From: Candidatus Halobonum tyrrellensis G22
GTDB lineage: Archaea; Halobacteriota; Halobacteria; Halobacteriales; Haloferacaceae
DNA length: 38,857 nt
Reading direction: 5' to 3'
NCBI RefSeq assembly: GCF_000495475.1
Contig: NZ_ASGZ01000062.1
Coordinates: forward strand, 1-38,857
The stretch's first letter is position 1. Every line of letters begins with the position of its first letter. A model generated the notes under the pieces. It made no database searches. It was not told the origin of the DNA and saw only the letters and a program-made list of their open reading frames with translations. A program made the translations under genes and the position numbers. Of the stretch, positions 16,654 through 24,450 are shown in pieces.

Positions 16654-17103
16654 TCAGATCGGGACGCCGGATTCGTGGTAGTCGGTGCCGAGGATCACCA
16701 TCGTCTGCGAGCGGTCGAACCCCTCCATGCCGGCGATCCCGCCGAACATCAGTTCCCGGAGCGCGTCGGTGCTCTCGGCGTACACCCGGAGGAGCACGTC
16801 CCACTCGCCGGTCGTGAGGTGGACCTCGCGGACGCCCTCGACGTCGCGGAGGCGCTCGAGCGCCTCCGTCTCGTGGCCCTGTCGAACCCGGAGACCGACG
16901 AACGCCGAGACGCCGTAGCCGAGCGCCGACGGGTCGACCTCCGCGTGGTACCCCGTGAGCACGCCCGCCTCCTCCAGCCGGGACACCCGGTCGTGGACCG
17001 TCGCGCTCGACATGTCGATGCGGCGCGCGATCTCGCTGAACGGGGTGCGCGCGTCCGCCTGGAGGATCCGGAGGATCGCGCGGTCGGTCTCGTCCAGTTC
17101 CAT
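16654..17103 (-). CDS. Lrp/AsnC family transcriptional regulator
   Basis: This 149-residue regulator has an N-terminal winged helix-turn-helix (MELDETDRAILRILQADARTPFSEIARRI with recognition helix SSATVHDRVSRLEEAGVL, split here). A C-terminal RAM/AsnC effector domain follows (VREVHLTTGEWDVLLRVYAESTDALREL). Such proteins bind DNA as octamers and often sense amino acids. It lies 78 bp downstream of the phosphatase gene on the same strand and I see no clear TATA element of its own, so it may be co-transcribed. Its targets cannot be read from the sequence. Confidence 0.9.
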   Translation of the reverse strand: MELDETDRAILRILQADARTPFSEIARRIDMSSATVHDRVSRLEEAGVLTGYHAEVDPSALGYGVSAFVGLRVRQGHETEALERLRDVEGVREVHLTTGEWDVLLRVYAESTDALRELMFGGIAGMEGFDRSQTMVILGTDYHESGVPI

Positions 17104-17181
17104 ACCCCCCCTGCGCGACCCGACCACTTCGTCGTTGCGCCCTCGGTGGACGTTCGATCACCTCCCCGAGACGGCCGCGGG

Positions 17182-17994
17182 TCAGGCGACCCGTTCGGCC
17201 TCGGCGTCGCGCGCCGCCGCGAGCAGGGCGTCGTGGACCGCGGGTTCGCCGTTCGAGGCGACCAGCCCGCGCGAGTCGTGTCGCCACCGGTCGCCGTCGA
17301 GGTCGGTCACCCGCCCGCCGGCCTGCCGGACGAGGTGGACCCCCGCGACCGTGTCCCACGGGTGACAGCGGACGTTCGTGATCGTCCCCTCGATGGCGCC
17401 GTCGGCGACCATCGCGAGCGTCGCCTGCGCGCAGCCGAACCGCCGCATGTCGGCACACCGCTCGACGATCCCCCGGCAGGCGGCGGCGTACTCGTCGCGG
17501 CGGTCGAACCCCCACCAGACGGTCGGGGCGGCGGTCGCGAGTTCGGGGTCGTCCACCCCGCTGACGCTCGCGGGGTCGCCGTCGCGGAACGCGCCGTCGG
17601 CGTCGGACGCGTAGGTGTCGCCGACCGCCGGGAGGTCGACCGCGGCCGCGAGCGGTTCGCCGTCCGCGACGGCCGCGACGGCGGTGGCGAACACCCGGAT
17701 CCCGCGGACGTAGTTGTTCGTCCCGTCGATGGGGTCGACCACCCACGCCGGCCCCTCGTCGGGGACCGTCTTCCGCTCGTCGTCCTCCTCGCCGACGACG
17801 GCGTCGTCGGGGAACGCCTCGCGGAGCGTCTCGACGACGCGCCGCTGGGCGTCCCGGTCGGCCTGCGTGACCACGTCGGTCTCCTCGGTCTTCGTCTCCA
17901 CCGCGAGGTCGGTCCGGAAGCGCTCGCTCGCCACCGCGGCGCCCGCCCGCGCGGCGCGCCGGGCGACCGCGGCGCGACTGGGGTCGTCGTGCAC
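17182..17994 (-). CDS. Inositol monophosphatase / fructose-1,6-bisphosphatase family protein
   Basis: This 270-residue Mg-dependent sugar phosphatase has the family metal motifs in order: VGEEDDE near residue 70, VVDPIDGTNNYVRG near 87-100, and C-terminal HPWDTVAGVHLVRQAGGRVTDLDG. Archaeal members dephosphorylate inositol-1-phosphate and often fructose-1,6-bisphosphate. The GTG start (MHDDPSRAAVARR) is supported by an ATAT element about 30 nt upstream, giving a leaderless mRNA; the longer open frame lies upstream of that promoter. The Lrp regulator follows on the same strand. Confidence 0.87.
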   Translation of the reverse strand: MHDDPSRAAVARRAARAGAAVASERFRTDLAVETKTEETDVVTQADRDAQRRVVETLREAFPDDAVVGEEDDERKTVPDEGPAWVVDPIDGTNNYVRGIRVFATAVAAVADGEPLAAAVDLPAVGDTYASDADGAFRDGDPASVSGVDDPELATAAPTVWWGFDRRDEYAAACRGIVERCADMRRFGCAQATLAMVADGAIEGTITNVRCHPWDTVAGVHLVRQAGGRVTDLDGDRWRHDSRGLVASNGEPAVHDALLAAARDAEAERVA

Positions 17995-18142
17995 GCTCCC
18001 GCTCGACGGTCGGACGCCCCGAATATCCGTCGGTCCGGGCGCTCGGCCGGCGGTCGACGCGCGCTCGCGCGGTTCGGCTCTCGCGGGTGGCCTCCCCCGA
18101 CTCGTGGACGAGACGCGATCGGGTTCACGACCGGATCGTCGG

Positions 18143-18148
18143 TATTTA
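18143..18148 (+). promoter_or_regulatory. TATA box upstream of micro-ORF and 95-aa gene
   Basis: TATTTA is centred about 29 nt before the ATG at 18175. The transcript is predicted to begin with that ATG, not with the gene start at 18210. Confidence 0.55.
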
Positions 18149-18174
18149 GGCGACGCGGCCCGAACTGTTGGGGC

Positions 18175-18213
18175 ATGTACGCGGCAGTACCCAGGGGGGC
18201 GGGTCGGCCGTGA
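18175..18213 (+). CDS. Candidate leaderless micro-ORF (12 aa)
   Basis: ATG at 18175 opens MYAAVPRGAGRP and stops at TGA 18211-18213, which overlaps the GTG of the following gene as GTGA. TATA spacing predicts that the mRNA begins at this ATG. It is the third case of this arrangement in the window. Translation is inferred. Confidence 0.45.
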   Translation: MYAAVPRGAGRP

Positions 18214-18497
18214 GCGACGGCGACTCCGGCGGACGCGCCGACGCCGACGGGGACGTCGACGCCGCGCTCGCGGAACTCGTCGACGACGCCCGCAGTCACG
18301 TCCGCGCGGGCGAGTCGGCCGAACTCGCCGAGACCCTCGACGCGCTGGAGGCGGTCGCACGCGATGAACTCCCGGACGGCGACCGGCGGGACCGCCTGAT
18401 CCACGGCTGTGAACGGGTCGCGGCGCACGTCGACGACGACTACGCCGTCGCCACGGAGTACCTCCGCGCGATGGAGTCGCTACTCGCCGAGGAGTGA
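18210..18497 (+). CDS. Small acidic haloarchaeal helical protein
   Basis: This 95-residue, very acidic protein starts SDGDSGGRADADGD after the GTG and is otherwise predicted helical: AALAELVDDARSHVRAGES, then AETLDALEAVARDELPD, then DDDYAVATEYLRAMESLLAEE. No catalytic motif or membrane segment is visible, and I do not recognise a named function. GTG is the only start codon in this frame downstream of the predicted transcript start. It overlaps the stop of the micro-ORF, so its translation may depend on it. An AGGGGGG stretch about 12 nt upstream could act as a weak ribosome binding site. Confidence 0.7.
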   Translation: MSDGDSGGRADADGDVDAALAELVDDARSHVRAGESAELAETLDALEAVARDELPDGDRRDRLIHGCERVAAHVDDDYAVATEYLRAMESLLAEE

Positions 18498-18634
18498 CCG
18501 CCCCCGCGACCGGCGAGCGACCGGCCCCGGTCGCCGCGCGCGATTCCTGCCGACTCGCCGGCGCTCCCGGCCGCTCGATTAACTCGATTTCGACTCAGAG
18601 TGAATTTATGGGGATGTAGCCGGTACGAGTTGAC

Positions 18635-18886
18635 ATGCACTCCACCGAAGCGGTTCGCCACCTCGAGTACGTCATCAACGCCACCACCACCGACGGCGGA
18701 CGCCGCTGTGCGGCCGGATACCGCCCGGTCTTCGAGCGCGTCGAGACGGACGGCGACGGCGCCGCCGTCTCCGACCTCGCGTCCGCCCTCGGCGCGGAGG
18801 TCCGCGCCGGCTCCCGCCCCTCGCCCGCGGAGGCCGAACGCGCCGCCGACCGCGTGCTCGGCGTCGCCACCGACGGCGGCAAGTAA
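18635..18886 (+). CDS. Small haloarchaeal protein, function unknown
   Basis: This 83-residue protein starts MHSTEAVRHLEYVINATTTD. It has one Cys, in GRRCAAGYRPVFERVETDGDGA, followed by an acidic helix-rich end AEAERAADRVLGVATDGGK. No known domain is recognisable, but the composition and codon use fit a real haloarchaeal gene. A clear TATA box (AATTTATGG, about 18603-18611) lies 28 nt upstream of the ATG, giving a leaderless mRNA. That clean promoter and the A/T-rich upstream stretch are the best evidence that it is expressed. Confidence 0.7.
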   Translation: MHSTEAVRHLEYVINATTTDGGRRCAAGYRPVFERVETDGDGAAVSDLASALGAEVRAGSRPSPAEAERAADRVLGVATDGGK

Positions 18887-18973
18887 CCCGGCGCTCGCTT
18901 CTCGACGCTCGCGGTCGTACCGTCCCCGTTCTCGGCAGTCTCGTCGCCGTCCCTCCACTCGACACCCCGCCGC

Positions 18974-19369
18974 TCACTCGGCCGAGCGGTCCGCCCCCGA
19001 CACCCAGTAGCCGAGCGCGAGCAGGACGGCCCCGGCCGAGGGCCACCCCCACAGCCTCGCGGCGGCGCCCGCCAGCGACTCCGTGCTCCCGCGCGCGCCG
19101 ACCCAGTACAGGTGGAGGAGGAACAGCGCGACGAGGAGGAGGCCGCTCCCGGCGAGTCCGGCCGCGAGCGTCTCCCGGCCCGTCCGCCGCGTGTAGAGGT
19201 ACGCCGCCAGCCCCCCCGCGAGGACGACCACGAGGTACCCCAGGTTCGACGACGACAGCACCGCGAGACAGAACACGAGCGGGACGCCGAACGCCACCAG
19301 CAGCCGACGCCGCTCGGTGTCGACGGAGCCGACGACGAGACGCCTCGCGGACCGAGATGGGGGACTCAC
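18974..19369 (-). CDS. Four-helix membrane protein, function unknown
   Basis: This 131-residue integral membrane protein has a basic N-terminus (SARRLVVGSVDTERRR) and four hydrophobic segments: VAFGVPLVFCLAVLSSS, LGYLVVVLAGGLAAYLY, LAAGLAGSGLLLVALFLLHLYW and WGWPSAGAVLLALGYWV. An Arg-rich loop sits between helices two and three. It starts at GTG; the promoter is not obvious. No family is recognised. It may be a small haloarchaeal membrane protein acting in the envelope. Confidence 0.65.
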   Translation of the reverse strand: MSPPSRSARRLVVGSVDTERRRLLVAFGVPLVFCLAVLSSSNLGYLVVVLAGGLAAYLYTRRTGRETLAAGLAGSGLLLVALFLLHLYWVGARGSTESLAGAAARLWGWPSAGAVLLALGYWVSGADRSAE

Positions 19370-19444
19370 GCGCCGTAGACGGTACCGGCGGTGATGGGTG
19401 TTTCCGTCGTCGGGTCCGCCCGCACACCGCGTCCGGTCGCGTCC

Positions 19445-19460
19445 GGCCGTCCGGACGGCC
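19445..19460. repeat. 16-bp perfect palindrome
   Basis: GGCCGTCCGGACGGCC reads the same on both strands. It lies in the gene-free interval between the membrane protein gene and the tRNA, 37 bp from a second inverted repeat. Confidence 0.6.
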
Positions 19461-19496
19461 CCAGCTCTGGTCGGTGAGGTTCGGAAGTGTTGCGAG

Positions 19497-19539
19497 GGAA
19501 GAGCGCTCCGAGAGCGTCTTCCGCACTGTTACCAGTGCG
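19497..19539 (-). other. Two stacked hairpins downstream of tRNA-Leu
   Basis: Read from the tRNA outward, the first stem is CGCACTG / CAGTGCG with a GTAA loop (19522-19539); it includes the last bases of the tRNA acceptor strand. The second is an 11-bp stem with one bulged base (19497-19522, arms GGAAGACGCTC and GAGCGCTCTTCC, loop TCG). They could mark the 3' trailer or a termination signal of the tRNA transcript. The first could also compete with acceptor-stem folding. Confidence 0.45.
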
Positions 19540-19619
19540 AGGGAAGGGATTTGAACCCTTGGACCTCTACAGGAGCGGATCTTGAGTCCGCCGCCGTTTC
19601 CGAGCTTGGCTACCCTCGC
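19536..19619 (-). tRNA. tRNA-Leu (anticodon CAA)
   Basis: An 84-nt class II tRNA with acceptor stem GCGAGGG / CCCTCGC, discriminator A, a D-arm with GCCAAGCTCGG, and anticodon stem GCGGA / TCCGC. The anticodon loop CTCAAGA gives anticodon CAA, reading the UUG leucine codon. A long variable arm (TCCTGTAGAGG) and a T-arm with GGGTTCAAATCCC complete it. The CCA end is not encoded and no intron is seen. Leucine identity is supported by the long variable arm and A73 discriminator. Confidence 0.96.
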
Positions 19620-19689
19620 ACGGTCCGCTCTTACGCCGGCCCGCGTCGCCGCGGCGCCGGCTCGGCAGTTGGTGTTGAGCGGTCCCCGG

Positions 19690-19696
19690 TATAAAT
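19690..19696 (-). promoter_or_regulatory. TATA box of tRNA-Leu
   Basis: TTTATA on the minus strand lies about 70 nt upstream of the tRNA 5' end, so a 5' leader of roughly 45 nt would be removed by RNase P. Confidence 0.6.
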
Positions 19697-19739
19697 GTGC
19701 ACGGAAGCCGTCCCGCGAGACGGGGGCGTCGCGCCCGCC

Positions 19740-20042
19740 TCACCGACTCCGGCCGCGCCGCCGGCCGCCGCTGCCCGCCTGCCGGAGCGACATGTAGAAG
19801 ATGAGCCCGACCGAGCCGAGTTGGAGTCCGAACTCCGCCTTCGAGGGGGAGCCGTCCCCGCCGAGGAGGAACGACCCGAAACTCGCTCCCGCCAACAGCA
19901 GCGCGCCGAGGTACAGCACCGCCGTCCGCGCCGCCTCGTCGGTCAAGAGGGCCCAGGTCCGCTCGGCGGCGCGCGCCGGGAGCGCGGCGAGCGCCGCGAC
20001 GGTGCGCCGGAGGTACGCCCGGACCGCTGAGATGCGTCCCAC
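19740..20042 (-). CDS. Small membrane protein, function unknown
   Basis: This 100-residue protein has an amphipathic basic N-terminus and two hydrophobic helices (AARTAVLYLGALLLAGASFGSFLLGG and FGLQLGSVGLIFYMSL, the first given in part). It ends in a very basic tail (GSGGRRRGRSR). No known domain is recognised. The GTG at 20042 is supported by a TTTAAG TATA-like element about 28 nt upstream (near 20067-20072), giving a leaderless mRNA. It is followed on the same strand by the tRNA-Leu, which has its own promoter. Confidence 0.65.
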   Translation of the reverse strand: MGRISAVRAYLRRTVAALAALPARAAERTWALLTDEAARTAVLYLGALLLAGASFGSFLLGGDGSPSKAEFGLQLGSVGLIFYMSLRQAGSGGRRRGRSR

Positions 20043-20232
20043 ACGCTCGGCTACGGGGGTAGGGGCTTAAATCTCGCCCGGTCGTTCGCGAACGCGTACC
20101 ACACCCGGTCGTCCTCGTCCCGTCGGCCTCGCTCTCCTGCCTCGTCCATCGGCCTCGTCGTCTCGCCCGGGCCGTTCGCGCGTCCGGGGCGTCGCCGATG
20201 GAGTTACGGGCTCGGACCGACCACGGACGCGC

Positions 20233-20718
20233 ATGGACGACCACACCCGCGACCCGAGCGTCGCGCCGCCGCTCGGCGATCCGACGGGGTGGCGGACCGC
20301 CGAGCGGGTCTGGGAGCACGCCACCCTCCGACGCGCGACCGAACACGGCGTGCGGCTGTTCAACGCCGGCGAGTACCACGAGAGCCACGACTGTTTCGAG
20401 GACGAGTGGTACAACTACGGCAGCGGCACCACCGAGTCGGCGTTCCTCCACGGGATGGTTCAGGTCGCCGCGGGCGCGTACAAACACGTCGACTTCGAGG
20501 ACGACGGCGGGATGCGCTCGCTGTTCGAGACCGCGCTCCAGTACCTCCACGGCGTCCCCGACGACTTCTACGGCGTCGACGTGGCCGACGTGCGCGAACG
20601 GCTGCGGGCCGCGCTCGACGACCCGAGCGCGCTCGACGGCTGGCATATCGCGCTCGACGACCACACCCCCGACGCGTACGAGGCGGACTACGAGTACGTC
20701 GAGGCGCTCGAACACTGA
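20233..20718 (+). CDS. DUF309 family protein
   Basis: This 161-residue helical protein has the DUF309 signature. [18 protein letters not shown] is followed by [15 protein letters not shown], with conserved His, Glu and Trp residues typical of this family (about residues 43-83). The biochemical function of DUF309 is not established; the conserved H/E residues suggest metal or phosphate binding. The ATG is chosen at MDDHTRD. It is the first of four plus-strand genes broken only by one small minus-strand gene, next to an M42 peptidase. Confidence 0.85.
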   Translation: MDDHTRDPSVAPPLGDPTGWRTAERVWEHATLRRATEHGVRLFNAGEYHESHDCFEDEWYNYGSGTTESAFLHGMVQVAAGAYKHVDFEDDGGMRSLFETALQYLHGVPDDFYGVDVADVRERLRAALDDPSALDGWHIALDDHTPDAYEADYEYVEALEH

Positions 20719-20795
20719 CGCGCCGCCCGGAACTCAAAGCGCCGCTGTCTCACCGCTTTCCGGGCGCTTTTCCTCCGCCGGACGGACCCGGCCGC

Positions 20796-21857
20796 ATGGA
20801 CCACACGCTCGACGGCTCCGGTCTCCTCCGCGACCTCACGGAGGCGCACGGCCCGGTCGGCTACGAGGACGCGGTTCGGGAACTGGCCGTCGCGGAACTC
20901 GACGGCTCGACCGACCGCGTGCGGACCGACGCGATGGGCAACGTCGTCGGCAGTATCGAGGGCCGCTCGGCGCCCGACTTCGAACTGCTTGTCGCCGCCC
21001 ACGTCGACGAGGTGGGGTTCATGATCAGCCACGTCGACGACGACGGGTTCCTCCGTCTCGACGCGCTCGGCGGGTGGAACCCGGAGGTCCTGCGCGCCCA
21101 GCGGGTCCGCGTCCACGCCGACGGGGGCGCCGACCCCGTCGACGGCGTCCTCGGCGCGGTGCCGGCGCACGTCCGCGACGACGACGAACCCCTCTCGGTC
21201 GGGGAACTGGCCGTCGACGTGGGGCTGCCCGCGGAGGCGGCCCGCGACCGGGTCTCCGTCGGCGACCCGGTGACGCTCCGCGCGCCGACCGAGCGGCTGG
21301 GCCGCTGTATCGCCGGGAAGGCGCTCGACGACCGCGCGGGCGTGTGGACGCTCCTCCGGGCGGCCGAGCGGGCCGACCCCGCGGTGACGGTCCACTTCTG
21401 TGCGACCACCCAAGAGGAGGTGGGGCTCCGCGGCGCGCGGGCGCTGGGGGCCGACCTCGACCCCGACCTCGCGCTCGCGGTCGACGGGACGCTCGAACGG
21501 GGCGTGCCCGGCGTCGACGAGGCCGACCGCGTGACGGAACTCGGCGCGGGCGTCGGGGTCAAGCGGAAGGACGCGACGGTGGTGCCGACCCCGACGGTCG
21601 TCGAGTGGCTCGAAACCCTCGCCGCCGACCGCGACATCCCGACGCAGCCGGAGGTGGCGTCGAACATCGGCACCGACACGGGCGCGTTACAGACCGCGGC
21701 GGGCGCGACGCCGGTCGGCGCGCTGTCGGTTCCCGTGCGGTACCACCACTCGCCGGTCGAGACGGCACACGTCCGCGACCTCCGGGCGACGGCGGAGCTC
21801 GTGACCGCGGGGGTCGACGCCGACCCGGCCGACCTGCGCGGCGTCGTCGAGCGCTGA
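20796..21857 (+). CDS. M42 family aminopeptidase (TET-like), first copy
   Basis: This 353-residue M42 metallo-aminopeptidase belongs to a family that forms large tetrahedral TET particles trimming peptides released by the proteasome. The two-metal site is visible at the family spacing: H69-x-D71 (AAHVDEVGFM), D178/D179 (KALDDRAG), catalytic E207 with E208 (TTQEEVGLRGA), D230 (ALAVDG) and H318 (YHHSPVE). Residues 75-165 form the PDZ-like dimerisation insert. The stretch after D230 is TLERGVPGV, unlike the second copy (VTHATDNPDV), so peptide preference may differ. A GCTTTTCC element lies about 26 nt before the ATG. Confidence 0.9.
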   Translation: MDHTLDGSGLLRDLTEAHGPVGYEDAVRELAVAELDGSTDRVRTDAMGNVVGSIEGRSAPDFELLVAAHVDEVGFMISHVDDDGFLRLDALGGWNPEVLRAQRVRVHADGGADPVDGVLGAVPAHVRDDDEPLSVGELAVDVGLPAEAARDRVSVGDPVTLRAPTERLGRCIAGKALDDRAGVWTLLRAAERADPAVTVHFCATTQEEVGLRGARALGADLDPDLALAVDGTLERGVPGVDEADRVTELGAGVGVKRKDATVVPTPTVVEWLETLAADRDIPTQPEVASNIGTDTGALQTAAGATPVGALSVPVRYHHSPVETAHVRDLRATAELVTAGVDADPADLRGVVER

Positions 21858-21991
21858 GGGGTCGAGGGGCGCCGCGGTCGACCGGTCCGCCGACGACCGT
21901 CGCCGGTCGGCCGCGCGTCGCCGCGGTTTCGGTCGCCGTCGGCGTCGCCGGATCGGTCGGCACAAATACGGCCGTATCGGAGTCGGTGTGT

Positions 21992-22801
21992 ATGCGGATC
22001 CACCAGTTGGGCGAGGGCGTCCCCGAAGTCGCGGTCGTCGGCGGCCTCCACGGCGACGAGCCGTGCGGGCCGGCGGCGGTCGAACGCCTCGTCGCGGCCG
22101 ACCCGGACGTCGAGCGGCCGGTGAAGCTGATCGTCGCCAACGAGGAGGCCCTCGAACGCGACGTGCGCTACGTCGACGAGGACCTCAACCGCGCGTTCCC
22201 CGGCGACCCCGACGCCGACACCCACGAGCGCCGACTCGCCTCCCACATCGCCCGCGAGTTGGAGGGGTGTACCACGCTGTCGCTCCACTCGACGCAGTCG
22301 TACGCGGAGCCGTTCGCGCTGTGTGCGACCGTCGACGCGGTCGCACGCGCCGTCGTGCCGTCGCTGCCGACGAACCTGCTCATCGAGACCGACCCGTTCA
22401 CCGAGGGGCGGCTGATCGAACACCCCCACACGCTCGAAGTCGAGTGTGGCCTCCAGGGGAGCGACCGCGCCGCCGAGAACGCCTACTGGCTCTCGCGGGC
22501 GTTCCTCGCGGCGACGGGCGCGCTCGCCGCCCCGGTCGCCGACGACGCCACCCCGTTCGACGTGGACACGACCAGCGAGGTGGGCGTGTTCGAACTGCTC
22601 TCGCCCATCGCCAAACCCGCCGCCGAGACGTACGAGGTGTTCGCGCGCAACTTCGAACGCGTCGAGGCGGGCGAGCGGTTCGCCAGCGCCGACGGCGAGA
22701 CGCTCACCGCGGAGGAGCCGTTCTACCCGGTGTTGATGTCGGCGTACGGCTACGCCGACCTGTTCGGCTACGCGGCCGAGAAGGTCGGGACGCTCGACTA
22801 G
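21992..22801 (+). CDS. Succinylglutamate desuccinylase/aspartoacylase (AstE/AspA) family protein
   Basis: This 269-residue zinc carboxypeptidase-like deacylase cleaves an acyl group from an N-acyl amino acid or related amide. The zinc motif HGDE is in VGGLHGDEPCG (about residues 18-28). DLNRAFPG carries the substrate-binding Asn-Arg, LHSTQSY has the third zinc-ligand histidine, and TLEVECG has the catalytic Glu. The substrate cannot be fixed. Its position between two M42 aminopeptidases suggests salvage of blocked amino acids or peptides, which is an inference. The ATG lies about 27 nt after an AAATAC TATA-like element, so the mRNA is probably leaderless. Confidence 0.87.
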   Translation: MRIHQLGEGVPEVAVVGGLHGDEPCGPAAVERLVAADPDVERPVKLIVANEEALERDVRYVDEDLNRAFPGDPDADTHERRLASHIARELEGCTTLSLHSTQSYAEPFALCATVDAVARAVVPSLPTNLLIETDPFTEGRLIEHPHTLEVECGLQGSDRAAENAYWLSRAFLAATGALAAPVADDATPFDVDTTSEVGVFELLSPIAKPAAETYEVFARNFERVEAGERFASADGETLTAEEPFYPVLMSAYGYADLFGYAAEKVGTLD

Positions 22802-22871
22802 CGGGACGGCGGGACGCCGACCCGAGAGCGGAGCGCCGACCGCACGGACGGGCGCACCGCTCGCGCTCCGC

Positions 22872-23207
22872 TCAGACCCGGTCGTGTGCGTCGTCGCCGC
22901 CGCGGCCCTCGGCCGCGTCGAGGTCGGCCAACTCGGAGACGTCGTCGTCCGAGAACAGTCGCGCGACGACCGTCGCGGCGACCGCCGAGACGACGGCGAG
23001 CGTCGCGGCGGTCAGGAGGGCGCGGCCCACCCCGCCCGACGAGTCGGCGGCGTCCGCGTCCGTTCTCTCCACCTGGTCCGTCCTCTCCGCACCCTCGGCG
23101 TCGGCCGTCGTCGGCCGCCCGCGACCCCGTTCGGGCCGGGCGCACCGCAGGTCGAAGTCGACCGTGTTGTCGTGAACGCGAACGTCGAGGAGCGTGAAGT
23201 CGAACAC
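22872..23207 (-). CDS. Small haloarchaeal protein with one membrane helix
   Basis: About 111 residues. The start FDFTLLDVRVHDNTVDFDL looks like a short beta domain. A disordered Arg/Asp/Thr-rich linker follows, then one transmembrane helix (ALLTAATLAVVSAVAATVVA) and an acidic tail SDDDVSELADLDAAEG. The topology suggests a membrane-anchored small domain. No known family is recognised. The start is uncertain: GTG at 23207 lies about 30 nt after a GATATG element, while GTG at 23225 would add six residues. It is opposed to its plus-strand neighbours. Confidence 0.55.
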   Translation of the reverse strand: MFDFTLLDVRVHDNTVDFDLRCARPERGRGRPTTADAEGAERTDQVERTDADAADSSGGVGRALLTAATLAVVSAVAATVVARLFSDDDVSELADLDAAEGRGGDDAHDRV

Positions 23208-23361
23208 GTCCTGTCGGGACGGCACACGGCGACATATCGTTGGGGGCCGGCGGTCGGTCCCCCGCGGCGTGGACGCGACGCGACCGACGACGGCGGGAGC
23301 GGCGGTCCGCGGACGACCCGGTTCCGGCGGCTTCTTGGCCCGCACGCGGCACCGATCGAGT

Positions 23362-24423
23362 ATGGACGACGACCGACGCGACTTCCTCGAAACGCTGCTC
23401 GAAACGCCGTCGCCGTCGGGGTTCGAGACCGACGGCCAGCGGGTGTGGACCGACTACGTCCGCGGGTTCGCCGACGACGTGACCGTCGACGCGTACGGCA
23501 ACGCGGTCGCGGTCCACGAGGGGAGCGGCGACGATCCGGCGGTCGCGTTCGCGGGGCACGCCGACGAGATCGGGTTCGTCGTGCGCGACATCCTCGACGA
23601 CGGGTTCCTCCGCCTGTCGCGCGTCGGCGGCTCCGACCACACCGTCTCGAAGGGCCAACACGTCACGGTCCACGCCGACGATCCCGTCCGAGGCGTGGTG
23701 GGGCAGACGGCGATCCACCTCCGCGACTCCGAGGACGACGAGTACGAGGAGGTCGCCGAGCAGTTCGTCGACGTCGGCGCCGACAGCGCCGACGAGGCGC
23801 GCGACCTGGTCGAGGTTGGCGACCCGGTGACGTTCTCGACTACGACGTTCGACCTCCACGCGACCCGGATGAGCGCCCGCGGGATGGACAACCGCGTCGG
23901 GACGTGGGCGGCCGCCGAGGGGCTCCGCCGCGCGGTCGAGACCGACGCCGACGCGACGGTGTACGCCGTCTCGACGGTCCAAGAGGAGGTCGGGCTGAAC
24001 GGCGCGCGGATGGTCGGGTTCGACCTCGCGCCCGACGCGGTCGTCGCGGTGGACGTGACTCACGCGACCGACAACCCCGACGTGGAGACGGAGAAGCGCG
24101 GCCCGGTCGAACTCGGTGCGGGGCCGGTCGTCGGGCGGGGGAGCGCGAACCACCCCGCGGTGGTCGACCTCGCGCGGACCGCCGCCGAGGAGGCGGGAGT
24201 GGACTACCAGTTACAGGCCGCCGGCACCCGGACGGGGACCGACGCGGACGCGTTCTCCACGAGTCGCGGCGGGGTCCCCTCGCTCAACGTCGGCGTCCCG
24301 AACCGCTACATGCACACGCCCGTCGAGGTGGTAGACACCGAGGACCTCGTCGCGGTCGCCGACCTCCTCGGGGAGATGGCGGAGCGGGCGGGCGCGTTCG
24401 CGCCGTTCGCGGTCGACGTCTGA
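23362..24423 (+). CDS. M42 family aminopeptidase (TET-like), second copy
   Basis: This 353-residue M42 peptidase, the same length as the copy at 20.8 kb, is closer to the family consensus. Active-site residues are H66-x-D68 (AGHADEIGF), D176 (ARGMDNRVG), E208-E209 (TVQEEVGLNGA), D231 (AVDVTHATDNP) and H318 (YMHTPVEV). The insert between about 75 and 165 is acidic (RDSEDDEYEEV). The family removes N-terminal residues from short peptides in TET complexes. It has its own TATA-like CTTCTTGG about 29 nt upstream of the ATG. The two copies are diverged, so they may differ in substrate choice or form mixed particles. Confidence 0.92.
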   Translation: MDDDRRDFLETLLETPSPSGFETDGQRVWTDYVRGFADDVTVDAYGNAVAVHEGSGDDPAVAFAGHADEIGFVVRDILDDGFLRLSRVGGSDHTVSKGQHVTVHADDPVRGVVGQTAIHLRDSEDDEYEEVAEQFVDVGADSADEARDLVEVGDPVTFSTTTFDLHATRMSARGMDNRVGTWAAAEGLRRAVETDADATVYAVSTVQEEVGLNGARMVGFDLAPDAVVAVDVTHATDNPDVETEKRGPVELGAGPVVGRGSANHPAVVDLARTAAEEAGVDYQLQAAGTRTGTDADAFSTSRGGVPSLNVGVPNRYMHTPVEVVDTEDLVAVADLLGEMAERAGAFAPFAVDV

Positions 24424-24450
24424 GCCGGCCGAACGCGGGTCGAGGCGGCG

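Noticed and set aside
17995-18360. Long N-terminal extension of the inositol-monophosphatase-type gene
   Set aside because: It is Arg/Pro-rich, lies upstream of a good promoter element, and overlaps the promoter region and start of the opposite-strand 95-residue gene.
19491-19546. Attachment-site duplication for an integrated element at tRNA-Leu
   Set aside because: The repeat is only 11 bp over 45 bp, and no integrase, excisionase or foreign-looking genes lie nearby, so an integrated element is not supported.
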